Source: Brucella rhizosphaerae (GTDB lineage: Bacteria > Pseudomonadota > Alphaproteobacteria > Rhizobiales > Rhizobiaceae). Taken from it: a DNA stretch of 64,000 nt. A program made the position numbers and the translations under genes. Every line of letters begins with the position of its first letter. Position 1 is the stretch's first letter. The DNA lies in contig NZ_NNRK01000023.1 in assembly GCF_002252475.1 (NCBI RefSeq), positions 1 to 64,000 on the forward strand, written 5' to 3'. Positions 16,901-25,541 of the stretch are shown here, in pieces. The notes under the pieces were generated by a model. The model was not told where the DNA came from. It saw only the letters and a program-made list of their open reading frames with translations, and made no database searches.

Positions 16901-18509
16901 TCGAATCTCCTGCAAAATTCAAAACCAGATCGGTCACGTCCTTCGCCTGATCCCATTGCGGCATATGACCCGACTGAGCGAGGAAATGAACGCCGATTGA
17001 CGGCGGCAATGCCGTCACTTGCTGCCACGGGATAATACGATCCTGTAGTCCCACCAGCACACGGACAGGCATTAAGCGCGAAAGCTTTTCCAGTGACGCG
17101 ATAATGTCAGTTCGTTGCCCTGATGGTCCAACCACGGCTTCTGCCAGATCTTTCAGACGTCCTTTAGCCATAGTTGCAGCAAACTCGGACACCAGCACTG
17201 GCGAAAGTTCGACAGGTTTGGCCGCTATACGCCGCAGAAGATGCGTTATCTCGCCCGCTGATGTTGCCTGTGCCATGCCAGAAATAAATCCAGCATCAAT
17301 CTCGGAGCCAAGACCCGCAGGTGCGACGAGTGTCAGGCTGGTAACGCGGGCGGGATAAGCCGAGGTAAATGCAGTTGCTGCGACCGCACCAAGAGAGTGC
17401 GCGACAACATCCGCCTTTTTGATCGACAGAGCATCAAGGAATGCGGGTAGGAACTGACTAAGCTGGTCAGCATTCGCCGCATGGATCGTTGTCAATCCAT
17501 GGGCAGGGAGATCAGGGGCGATCACACGGAAGCCTGCCCTACGCAGTCCGGATGCGACGTTACTCCATGTGGTCCGGTCACCCGAAAATCCATGAAGCAG
17601 CACGAAAACCTGCGCATCTTTGGGGCCGATATCAGTATAAGCAACCCGACCGCCTGCAAGTTCAACAAAGTTCACATCAGCGCCTGCCTGCGGATTTCCT
17701 GAAGCCTCCAGAACGTCTTCTTTCTCAACCCGACCTCTGCGGCCCGAGCCTGAAAGCGTGTTAATGTCGATGCCCTTCTGGCGCGCAAGTCTGCGTGCAA
17801 GCGGGGTCGCACGAGTGCGCTGATCATGGCTGGCTACCCTTGCTGGCCTCACCACTTCGGACTGCTGAGCGGTCTGAACCGGCGTTTCTGCCGGAGTGAC
17901 AGCTTCAGCCTTCTGCGTGGCTCGATCTGCCGCTACTTCAATACGAGCTATGGCATCGCCAACAGTTACCATGTCGCCTTCATGGCGCAGGATTTCAACG
18001 AGCTTACCACTGACCAGCGCCGGAAACTCAGCAACCGTCTTGTCGGTTTCAATTTCAAGAACGGCTTCGCCACGCTCAAAACTGTCGCCCGCAGCTTTCA
18101 ACCAGCGAACAATACGGCCCTCCTCCATCGTCTCACCAAGACGAGGCATATCAAGATCGATGACAACATTTGCTTGGTGCGAGCCGGCTGCGGGCGCGGG
18201 GTGCGACGCAGCCGGCTCCACCGATGAAGGCGTGCTTTCGCCGCCTTCGTCGGTCCAGTCGGGACCTGTGCCAATATCGATGCGCGCAAGCGGCGCACCG
18301 ACAACGACATGATCCCCAATTGATCCGATCCATTCATTAAGCGTGCCGTCACCCAGCGCGGGGAACTCGGCGACCGTCTTGTCGGTCTCAATCTCGATGA
18401 TTGAATCACCGCGCTTGAAATTGTCGCCCGGATTGACGAGGAAGCCGACGATCTTTCCTTCTTCCATCGTTTCGCCAAGACGCGGCATTTTTAGAATACG
18501 TTCTGTCAT
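16893..18509 (-). CDS. Acetoin dehydrogenase-like E2 with two lipoyl domains and alpha/beta-hydrolase catalytic domain
   Basis: 538 residues. Two tandem lipoyl domains (about 1-80 and 117-195) have modifiable lysines K44 and K157 in identical ETDKTVAEFPAL contexts. They are followed by an Ala/Pro/Thr-rich linker, a peripheral-subunit-binding domain (about 230-270, RATPLARRLARQKGID) and an alpha/beta-hydrolase domain (285-535, nucleophile motif AHSLG with S372). This AcoC layout differs from pyruvate-dehydrogenase E2 and is typical of acetoin-type complexes that transfer acetyl to CoA. It overlaps E1beta by four bases. No E3 gene is nearby, so a housekeeping lipoamide dehydrogenase is presumably shared. 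Confidence 0.88.
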   Translation of the reverse strand: MTERILKMPRLGETMEEGKIVGFLVNPGDNFKRGDSIIEIETDKTVAEFPALGDGTLNEWIGSIGDHVVVGAPLARIDIGTGPDWTDEGGESTPSSVEPAASHPAPAAGSHQANVVIDLDMPRLGETMEEGRIVRWLKAAGDSFERGEAVLEIETDKTVAEFPALVSGKLVEILRHEGDMVTVGDAIARIEVAADRATQKAEAVTPAETPVQTAQQSEVVRPARVASHDQRTRATPLARRLARQKGIDINTLSGSGRRGRVEKEDVLEASGNPQAGADVNFVELAGGRVAYTDIGPKDAQVFVLLHGFSGDRTTWSNVASGLRRAGFRVIAPDLPAHGLTTIHAANADQLSQFLPAFLDALSIKKADVVAHSLGAVAATAFTSAYPARVTSLTLVAPAGLGSEIDAGFISGMAQATSAGEITHLLRRIAAKPVELSPVLVSEFAATMAKGRLKDLAEAVVGPSGQRTDIIASLEKLSRLMPVRVLVGLQDRIIPWQQVTALPPSIGVHFLAQSGHMPQWDQAKDVTDLVLNFAGDSND

Positions 18510-19480
18510 GACAGCATTCTCTCCGCGACCGACCGGATAAGGTCCGATGTTGGTACGCTGCCAGCTTCCAGATCCTGCGAAACCGAAATCGGAATATCCT
18601 CACCGGCAACGCGCACGACAGGCTGTTCCAGATAGTCGAAGCATTCTTCTGCGATACGGGCAGAAAGCTCGGCTGCAACGCCTGCCGTCATCACGCCTTC
18701 GGAAACAACCATTGCCTTGCCGACGCGCTCGACATGTTCCCGTATCGTATCGAAATCGAGCGGGTTGAGTGTGCGAAGATCAATAACCGTCGCTTCAATA
18801 CCCTTGGCAGACAGCTTTTCGGCAGCATCCAGCGCATAATGAAGCTGGCGCGAATAGGTTACGATAACCAGATCTTTGCCAGTACGGCGCACCGCAGCCT
18901 TACCCCATTCAAGCGGTTCGGCATCAAGATCGACCTCTTCCTTGCGGGTATAGAGCGCCTTGTGCTCGATAAAGACGACCGGATCAGGTTTTGTCAGGCT
19001 CTGGCGCAACAAATGATAGGCGTCCTGCACGGTGGCAGGCATGACAAGCCGCAAGCCCGGCGTATGCATGATCCATGCTTCAAGGCTCTGCGAATGCTGC
19101 GCACCCGCCGAACGGCCTGTGCCGCCTTGCGTGCGCAGCACCATCGGCACGCCGATCTGGCCACCAAACATATAGCGGATTTTGGCTGCCTGATTGGCTA
19201 ACTGATCCATGGTCATACCGAGAAAGTCGATATACATCAGCTCCGCAACCGGACGCAGACCGGTCATCGCAGCCCCAACGGCAGCGCCAATAATGGCAGG
19301 CTCGGAGATCGGGGTATCGATAAGCCGTTCAGCCCCATATTTTCCGATCAGATCTTTCGTGACGCCATAAGCGCCACCATAGCGACCCACTTCTTCGCCA
19401 ATGACGACAATGGTGTTGTCTTCAGCCATGGCATCATCCAGCGCTTTACGCAGCGCATCGCGGTAAGTCATGGCAACCAT
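18506..19480 (-). CDS. Acetoin dehydrogenase-like E1 beta subunit
   Basis: 324-residue transketolase-like pyrimidine-binding subunit of an alpha2beta2 E1 (AcoB/PdhB family), starting MVAMTYRDALRKALDDAM. It contains the conserved VIGEEVGRYGGAYGVT segment and PISEPAIIGAAVGAAMTGLRP, including the thiamine-activating glutamate, and a C-terminal transketolase domain. It is translationally coupled to both neighbours (TAATG overlap with E1alpha, four-base overlap with E2). With E1alpha it would cleave an alpha-hydroxyketone using thiamine diphosphate. Confidence 0.88.
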   Translation of the reverse strand: MVAMTYRDALRKALDDAMAEDNTIVVIGEEVGRYGGAYGVTKDLIGKYGAERLIDTPISEPAIIGAAVGAAMTGLRPVAELMYIDFLGMTMDQLANQAAKIRYMFGGQIGVPMVLRTQGGTGRSAGAQHSQSLEAWIMHTPGLRLVMPATVQDAYHLLRQSLTKPDPVVFIEHKALYTRKEEVDLDAEPLEWGKAAVRRTGKDLVIVTYSRQLHYALDAAEKLSAKGIEATVIDLRTLNPLDFDTIREHVERVGKAMVVSEGVMTAGVAAELSARIAEECFDYLEQPVVRVAGEDIPISVSQDLEAGSVPTSDLIRSVAERMLS

Positions 19481-20547
19481 TATGCTTCATCCCTGGAAAG
19501 TACGCGGTCGATACGGGTGCGGACGGGTTCCGGCTCTGGCTCGCCCACCGCATAAACGTCCTTGAACATGGAGGTGAGTGGCGGTGCCTTGGACTCGACC
19601 GTGAAATCAATGGTCGCGTCCATTTCGGCAGTGATGCCGCTATCCATTGCGTCGAGTGCTGTTTCCTCGGCCAAGCCTTCCGTGACCAGCCGGTCACGTG
19701 TGAATTTCACCGGATCTTTCTTGCGACCTTCCGCCTCTTCCGCTTCCGCGCGATACGGGCTCTTGTCCATGCGGGCATGACCAAAGAAGCGATAGCAAGT
19801 AACAGACAGGAAGCCCGGCTTGCCGAGGCGCGCATCATCGATCAAGCCTTGCGCTGCGGCCTTAACTTCTTCCACATCGATACCATCGACAATCGCGCCA
19901 TTAAGGCCGAAAGCATGTGCGCGCTGATCAAATGCCGTATTGGCTGTCGCCTGATCGACACGTGTTCCCATGCCATACTGATTGTTGATGCAGACAAACA
20001 CGACTGGCAGGCCCCAGAGAGCCGCCATATTCATGCTCTCATAAAGAATGCCCTGTTGCATTGCGCCATCGCCGAAGAATGCGAGCGAAACAGAATTCTT
20101 CTTGAGATATTTGCTGGAAAGACCAGCGCCAACGACCGAAGGAATACCGCCGCCGACAATCGCATTGGCACCAAGATGCCCAAGCGCCATATCGGCAATA
20201 TGCATGGAGCCGCCCTTGCCGTGGCAATAGCCGGTTTCCTTACCGCCGATTTCCGCCATCATCTGCCGGGGATCGGCACCGCGTGCCAGAAAGATACCAT
20301 GACCGCGATGATGCGTGGTGAACGTGTCCTGCGGCTGCATCGCAGCGCAAACACCAGCTGCGGCTGCTTCTTCACCAATGGAAAGGTGAAGCATAGAACC
20401 AGCCGTCTGACCGCGCACAAACAATTCGCCCACGCGTTCTTCAAAGGTGCGGATGCGCCGCATCGTCCGGTAGAGTTCGAGAAGATTAGAGTTACTCGGA
20501 TTTTGCACGTGCGCCTCCGACAGACTTGTCTGTTGCTTTTGTTTCAT
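19480..20547 (-). CDS. Acetoin dehydrogenase-like E1 alpha subunit
   Basis: 355 residues of the thiamine-diphosphate E1alpha family (AcoA/PdhA). The cofactor motif runs from GDG at 159-161 to NN at 188-189, and HRGHG at 80-84 is the active-site loop. The subunit lacks a mitochondrial-type extension. Pyruvate, branched-chain and acetoin E1 enzymes share this frame; the E2 with a hydrolase domain points to the acetoin type. It lies 30 bp downstream of the ABC permease gene, so uptake and cleavage share one transcript. Confidence 0.87.
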   Translation of the reverse strand: MKQKQQTSLSEAHVQNPSNSNLLELYRTMRRIRTFEERVGELFVRGQTAGSMLHLSIGEEAAAAGVCAAMQPQDTFTTHHRGHGIFLARGADPRQMMAEIGGKETGYCHGKGGSMHIADMALGHLGANAIVGGGIPSVVGAGLSSKYLKKNSVSLAFFGDGAMQQGILYESMNMAALWGLPVVFVCINNQYGMGTRVDQATANTAFDQRAHAFGLNGAIVDGIDVEEVKAAAQGLIDDARLGKPGFLSVTCYRFFGHARMDKSPYRAEAEEAEGRKKDPVKFTRDRLVTEGLAEETALDAMDSGITAEMDATIDFTVESKAPPLTSMFKDVYAVGEPEPEPVRTRIDRVLSRDEA

Positions 20548-20577
20548 GATGTTTAGTTCAATGCCTCACGTGTGCTC

Positions 20578-21582
20578 TCAAAGGAGCTTCAGTTTGGTGG
20601 TGCGCGAAACGACCGCGACCGCTACGAGAATGATAAGGCCCTTCACGATGCTCTGGATGTATGTGTCCATGCCGATGAGGTTGAGGCCGTTATTAATGAC
20701 ACCGATAAAGAGTGCGCCGAAGAATGTGCCTGCGATTGTTGCCGTGCCCGGACGAAACATGGTCATTCCGATGAACACCGTGGCAAGGCCGTCGAGCAGA
20801 TAACGCTCGCCCGCATTGGGTTGCCCTGAGCCAAGACGAGCCGCAAGAAGTGCACCGGCAACCGCTGCAAAAATCGAGCAGACGACAAGGGCGGCAGCAC
20901 GATAGAAGCGACCATTAACGCCCGAAAGCTCTGCTGCTTTGAGGTTACCGCCAACTGCATAAATGTATCGGCCGAACACGGTGCGTTCCATCAGGAACCA
21001 GGCGAAGAGGACCACAATCACCATGGCGTAAGCGAGCACCGGAATTCCGAACAATTGTCCCTGACCGAGCCAGAGATAATTTGCCGGAAGACCACCATAG
21101 ATTGCCCGCCCGCCAGTCATCAGAAAGTTGATACCATAGAGGATGGAGCCGATGGCAAGTGTTGCAATTAGCGACGGCACGCCGACAAACGTGACCAGAA
21201 TTGCGTTAACGGACCCCACCACCAGACCAGCACCAAGACCAGCAAGCAAAGCCACAGGCAACGGAAATCCAGCGACCAGCATGAGCGGAACCAGAATGCC
21301 TGCCATGCCGACCATGTAGCCAACCGATAGATCCATTTCACGAGCTGCAAAACCGAAAGTCAGTCCGGCTCCAACAATCGTCAGCATCGATATCTGCTGG
21401 ATGATATTGAGCAGATTGTTTGTCGTCAGAAAGCGGTCAACAGTCAGCGAAAAGCCCGCAAACAAAAGAAAAAGCACGAAAAGCGTACTATATTTAAGCA
21501 GCCATTCGCCTTTGAGCTTTTTACCAAAGCTTTGGGCATGGCGGGATGATTGCGGCGAAACCGCTGAAGATCGGGCATTCAT
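20578..21582 (-). CDS. Rbs-type sugar ABC transporter permease
   Basis: 334-residue permease of the RbsC/AraH family (BPD_transp_2), with about nine hydrophobic segments and the conserved VGYMVGMAGILVPL and GSGQPNAGERYLLDGLATVFIG type regions near helices 2 and 7. It overlaps the ATPase gene by four bases. These carbohydrate importers use one permease homodimer and one fused ATPase, which matches the three-gene set here. Confidence 0.9.
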   Translation of the reverse strand: MNARSSAVSPQSSRHAQSFGKKLKGEWLLKYSTLFVLFLLFAGFSLTVDRFLTTNNLLNIIQQISMLTIVGAGLTFGFAAREMDLSVGYMVGMAGILVPLMLVAGFPLPVALLAGLGAGLVVGSVNAILVTFVGVPSLIATLAIGSILYGINFLMTGGRAIYGGLPANYLWLGQGQLFGIPVLAYAMVIVVLFAWFLMERTVFGRYIYAVGGNLKAAELSGVNGRFYRAAALVVCSIFAAVAGALLAARLGSGQPNAGERYLLDGLATVFIGMTMFRPGTATIAGTFFGALFIGVINNGLNLIGMDTYIQSIVKGLIILVAVAVVSRTTKLKLL

Positions 21583-23093
21583 GGGGTAACTCCTGCCATT
21601 GCGGCAATAAACTTCGCTTCGGAAAATGCTCCGCGACCAATCTGAGGCCCGGGACTGCCATTCACGAAGGGGATGACGCGGTCTGCCACGTCAGCGATTT
21701 CCAGAAGATCGGACGATGTGACGAGGATAGCGACACCCTTGTCGGCAAGCCTGCGCATCTGTGCATGAATTTCGCGCTTGGCGCCGATATCGACACCTTC
21801 GGTTGGCTCGATGAAGATCATCAGACGGTAGTGATCATCAGCGCCATAAAGCCACTTACCGATTGAAACTTTTTGTTTGTTGCCGCCGCTCAGGTCCTTC
21901 ACGAACTGGCTGCGTGAATGTGCTTTGACGTTCATAAGCTGCATTGTTCGGTCGGCTTCATTTGCCTCGCGACGCATGGACAATATGCCTGTGCCACCAA
22001 ACGCCGCGTGAGACGGATGCACCATTGCGAGGTTTTCGCGAACGTCCCAATCGCCGATCAACGAGTTCTCCATGCGGTGATCCGGCACAAGTGCCACACC
22101 TTTTTTCTGCATGGTTCGCGCATCGACTTTGCTGAGCACTTCGCCTTGAAAGCGGCATGTTCCGGAAGTCAGACCGCTCGCAGCATAAAGTGAACGGGCG
22201 AAACCGAAATGCCCTGCCCCCGTCAGACCGATAAGTCCGACGATCTCCCCCGCACGGATGATAAAATGATCGGCACTGACACCACCGGCCTGCCAGTCAC
22301 TGACCTCCAGAACCACCGGTCCGAGGTTGCGGGTATTTTGAGTATCCTGTTCAGCTGCATCCTTGCCGCCTGAGCGCTGAAGCATCAGGTCGATCAATTG
22401 CGCTTCACTTGAATCGTCAGCCTGAAGCGTTGCGATATGCCTGCCATCCCGCAGAACGGTAATACGGTCGCTCAGCGCTTTGATTTCAGACAGGAAGTGG
22501 CTGATCAGGACAATACCAATGCCTTGTTGTGGCAAGGTTTTGATGATCTGCCAAAGGCTCTCTTTTTCGCGAGCAGGCAATGTTGCCGTCGGTTCGTCGA
22601 GAATGAGCAGCCGCACATTGCCGCGCAGTGCGCGGATAATTTCGATAATTTTCTGATCTGCCATCGGCAGCATATCGACCTGCTCATCAAGGTCGATGGA
22701 AACTTGAGGAAACCAGCGCTTCAGAAGTGCTTCTGCGCGGGCGACAAGCTTTTTCTTGTCGATGACGCCAAGTCCCATGCGTGGTTCATCGCCAAGCAGA
22801 ATGTTCTGTGCGCCCGTCAGGCCGGGAACGAGGCTGCCTTCCTGAGAGACATGCGCAATGCCTTTGCGTAGCGCGTCACCGGCACTGCTAAGCTTCACCT
22901 CTGCCCCATCGATGGTGATATTGCCAGAAGTCGGGCTTTTGCTGCCGCCAAGGATGCTGACCAACGTGGTCTTCCCGGCGCCATTTTCTCCGATCAAGCC
23001 ATGCACCTCATCAAACCGGAATTCTGCGCTGACCTGATCGAGTGCCAGCGTACCGGGATAGGACATGACGATCTGCGAAAGGCTCACGGCCAT
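21579..23093 (-). CDS. Rbs-type sugar ABC transporter ATPase (double nucleotide-binding domains)
   Basis: 504 residues with two fused ABC domains. The first has Walker A GENGAGKTT (about 36-44) and Walker B LLILDEPTA. The second is the usual degenerate copy (GLTGAGHFGF in place of Walker A, signature DLSGGNKQKVSIGKW, Walker B variant MIFIEPTEGVDIG). This is the RbsA/MglA pattern for monosaccharide or polyol uptake. A terminator-like hairpin separates it from the binding-protein gene upstream. Confidence 0.9.
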   Translation of the reverse strand: MAVSLSQIVMSYPGTLALDQVSAEFRFDEVHGLIGENGAGKTTLVSILGGSKSPTSGNITIDGAEVKLSSAGDALRKGIAHVSQEGSLVPGLTGAQNILLGDEPRMGLGVIDKKKLVARAEALLKRWFPQVSIDLDEQVDMLPMADQKIIEIIRALRGNVRLLILDEPTATLPAREKESLWQIIKTLPQQGIGIVLISHFLSEIKALSDRITVLRDGRHIATLQADDSSEAQLIDLMLQRSGGKDAAEQDTQNTRNLGPVVLEVSDWQAGGVSADHFIIRAGEIVGLIGLTGAGHFGFARSLYAASGLTSGTCRFQGEVLSKVDARTMQKKGVALVPDHRMENSLIGDWDVRENLAMVHPSHAAFGGTGILSMRREANEADRTMQLMNVKAHSRSQFVKDLSGGNKQKVSIGKWLYGADDHYRLMIFIEPTEGVDIGAKREIHAQMRRLADKGVAILVTSSDLLEIADVADRVIPFVNGSPGPQIGRGAFSEAKFIAAMAGVTP

Positions 23094-23135
23094 CGAAGAA
23101 CTCCCGTGGATTAAATTTCGAGTTTAAGAAAAAGA

Positions 23136-23166
23136 GGCCGGAACGCGGAACGAACACGTCCCGGCC
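23136..23166 (-). terminator. Attenuator-like hairpin between binding protein and ATPase genes
   Basis: Stem GGCCGGAACG (23136-23145) / CGTCCCGGCC (23157-23166) with one mismatch. On the minus strand it is followed by TCTTTTTCTT. It probably terminates part of the transcripts after the binding-protein gene, giving an excess of that protein. Confidence 0.7.
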
Positions 23167-23184
23167 AGTTGCAGGCATGGGTGC

Positions 23185-24138
23185 CTATTTCTTCGGGAGG
23201 AAGTCCTTGCAGTTCTGCTTTGTTACGAGCGGCGCATCGAGATAGACGGTTTTAGAAGGAATGACCGTTGCGGCATCTTCCTTCTTGACCACAATGCTTT
23301 CGATCCATTCTCCGGTTTGAGCACCCATCTTTTCAAAAGGCTGGGAAACCGTTGCAATCATCAGGCTGTCTGGCTTGCAGACTTCCTCGATTGCCTGCGG
23401 ATGACCGTCAATACCGATGACTTTCACATTCTTAAGGCCGGCCGCTGTAAGCGAATTGATAGCGGCCTGTGCCGGTTCATCCCACGGCGCCCATACGGCG
23501 TTGATCTCTTCACCAAAGCGCGAAGCATAGTCCTGCATGGTGCTGGTGGTATCTTCGAAGAAGGCCGTGTAGTCGATATTGTGTTCGGCGATGACCTTAA
23601 TTTCAGGATATTCCTTCAGCACCGTCGCCATAACATCGCCCCGTTTGCGGGTGCCGTGATGCTCTGCCATACGCAGGAAAATAAGATTGCCTTTTCCGCT
23701 CATCTCGTTGAGCAGATAAGGAGACACTGAGGCGGACATGGCCCAGTTGTTGGTTGTCACATCAACAAGCACGCCATCTACCTGACCGCTATCGATTGCA
23801 AAAACCGGAATTTTAGCGGCAACGGCAGCGTCAATAGCTGCGCGTGATGCACGCAGATCCGACATGCTGACGATGATGGCATCCACACCACGCGATGCAG
23901 CGTCCTGAATATTGGAGGCCGTGCGCTCGCCAGAGCCACCACTGTCAAGAACACTGATGTTCCAATCCTTGGCTGTTTCCTTGAGCCATGCATCAAAGCC
24001 CGCCTTCGCACGCTGTTCAGATTGCGCAGCAGCATTGGAATGAACCCAGGCAACATTCGTCGCTGATGCACTTGCCGTACCCATCAGCACGGCTAAAGCT
24101 GCAACTGCGATAGATTTCTTGAAAAATCCCGATCCCAT
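23185..24138 (-). CDS. Rbs-type sugar ABC transporter periplasmic substrate-binding protein
   Basis: 317 residues of the periplasmic-binding-protein type 1 (RbsB-like, Peripla_BP_4) family. The signal peptide is about residues 1-26 (FFKKSIAVAALAVLMG core, cleavage after SASA). The mature protein has the two-lobe pattern with DSGGSGERTASNIQDA and VIGIDGHPQAIEE. GGAGG lies before the ATG. It is the first gene of the minus-strand operon and faces the SorC-type regulator. Confidence 0.9.
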   Translation of the reverse strand: MGSGFFKKSIAVAALAVLMGTASASATNVAWVHSNAAAQSEQRAKAGFDAWLKETAKDWNISVLDSGGSGERTASNIQDAASRGVDAIIVSMSDLRASRAAIDAAVAAKIPVFAIDSGQVDGVLVDVTTNNWAMSASVSPYLLNEMSGKGNLIFLRMAEHHGTRKRGDVMATVLKEYPEIKVIAEHNIDYTAFFEDTTSTMQDYASRFGEEINAVWAPWDEPAQAAINSLTAAGLKNVKVIGIDGHPQAIEEVCKPDSLMIATVSQPFEKMGAQTGEWIESIVVKKEDAATVIPSKTVYLDAPLVTKQNCKDFLPKK

Positions 24139-24506
24139 TTTTTCCTCCCAGAAGCGGCGTGGTTGGCTCCACTATCCAGCTTCAAATTGTTAAACTTCCG
24201 CACCAAGGGTCAACAATGTCATCATGTTTGATGTCGCATCTGACCCAGACGCTTTCAGCGAAAGCCACGCACGCCCCGCGTTGCCCTCCTGCTCCTCCAA
24301 AACTGTCGCAACGCAGTCGTCAGACTCTGCTCCTCCAGAGAAAGACGTCCTCATCCCGCGATCACTTCAGTCCCGCATTCCAATTGACCCGGTCGCTCTT
24401 TCGCGCTCTTGTCCCTCGGAATATTTGATATTAAGCGTCGACAAATTACAAATGTCAAATAGAAATACATTTGTAATTTCGAAGCGGCTATTTGAGTGAG
24501 GGACCA
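24139..24506. promoter_or_regulatory. Divergent promoter region with SorC-type operator dyad
   Basis: 368 bp between the sugar ABC operon and its regulator. The only clear element is a perfect 12-bp inverted repeat AAATTACAAATG (24444-24455) / CATTTGTAATTT (24469-24480) with a 13-bp spacer, ending 26 bp before the regulator ATG. Size and symmetry fit a SorC/DeoR-like operator and autoregulation. A GC-richer stretch (24240-24420) shows no gene. Confidence 0.6.
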
Positions 24507-25481
24507 ATGAGTGAATCTGAAGACGGCCTGATGGTGCGCGTGGCGTGGCTCTATTACGTTGGAGGATTCAACCAGGAGGCGACCGCATCCAGACTGGGGC
24601 TAACACGGGCACGCGTGAACAAGATACTGGGTGAAGCCCGCGAAAGTGGCCTTGTCAGCATTTCAATCGATCACCAGAATGCGGGTACATTGCCAGTCGA
24701 AAACGAACTGATGCAGCGCTATGGATTGAATTTTTGTGTGTCTACGCCGCCATTTGGCTTCGACGCTGCAGACGACACAGCGTCGGAAATCCGCAAACAG
24801 GTTTCGTTCAGAGCTGTTGGTGTTGCAGCTGCTACTTACCTTAAAAATTTTCTGGCAGACAATCAGGAGGCGACCGTCGGCACAGGTTGGGGACGAACCA
24901 TTGAACAGATGACACTGCAACTAGCAGGTGTGCGCGCGCCACAAGCGCGGTTCATTTCGGTCATGGGGTCACTGACGGCAAACTCGGCTTACAATCCATT
25001 TGAGGTTGTGCACATGTTAGCCCGCCGCACAGGTGGGCAAGGCTTTTTCCTGCCAGTTCCCTTCATCGCCGATTCTGCGGAAGATCGAAAAGTGCTGATC
25101 TCCCAACGTTCCGTTGCCCGGGCATTGGAAATCGCTCGTACCGTGTCTGTGTGTTTCATCAGTGCAGGTGAGTTGACCGAAGATTCACTGCTGCGCCGTC
25201 AGAACATGCTCAGCAAATCCGAACTTGAAAGCCTGCGCGCGGCCGGCGCGATTGGTGACACTAACGGTATCTTCTTTGACCGGGAAGGACGCCAGATCGA
25301 TCATGAAATGAACCAGCGCACCATAGCACTAGGTTTTGAAGAATTACAGAAAGTTCAGGTTGTCCTGCTCATCGCCGGTCAGGAAAAGGCAGCGGCAGCA
25401 AAAGCGCTGTTAAAAAGTGGCATCGTCAACGGTCTCATTATAGATGGCGATGCTGCCGATGCGCTTTTGGCGCTCTCATAA
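24507..25481 (+). CDS. SorC-family transcriptional regulator (sugar-binding)
   Basis: 324 residues. The N-terminal helix-turn-helix (about 10-50: FNQEATASRLGLTRARVNKI) is followed by a sugar-phosphate-binding domain of the SorC/DeoR type (from about 60; GTGWGRTIEQM and a C-terminal GIVNGLIID motif). Such regulators control adjacent sugar operons, with a phosphorylated sugar as effector, which would fit the kinase in this operon. ATG at 24507 is chosen because GAGGGA lies five bases upstream; a longer start at 24492 lacks one. It is divergent from the importer and convergent with the next gene. Confidence 0.87.
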   Translation: MSESEDGLMVRVAWLYYVGGFNQEATASRLGLTRARVNKILGEARESGLVSISIDHQNAGTLPVENELMQRYGLNFCVSTPPFGFDAADDTASEIRKQVSFRAVGVAAATYLKNFLADNQEATVGTGWGRTIEQMTLQLAGVRAPQARFISVMGSLTANSAYNPFEVVHMLARRTGGQGFFLPVPFIADSAEDRKVLISQRSVARALEIARTVSVCFISAGELTEDSLLRRQNMLSKSELESLRAAGAIGDTNGIFFDREGRQIDHEMNQRTIALGFEELQKVQVVLLIAGQEKAAAAKALLKSGIVNGLIIDGDAADALLALS

Positions 25482-25497
25482 GCCATGCTGGGGGCTA

Positions 25498-25531
25498 TGC
25501 GCCGATACATGAGAATTCCGCTATCGGCGCA
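25498..25531. terminator. Stem-loop between convergent regulator and oxidase genes
   Basis: Perfect 10-bp inverted repeat TGCGCCGATA (25498-25507) / TATCGGCGCA (25522-25531) in the 60-bp gap between two convergent genes. T-tracts are weak on both sides, so it may be a bidirectional but inefficient terminator. Confidence 0.55.
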
Positions 25532-25541
25532 ACATTGCAAG

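Noticed and set aside
24240-24430. Possible small gene in the GC-rich part of the SBP-SorC gap
   Set aside because: Short frames lack ribosome sites and domains; the gap is better explained as regulatory DNA.
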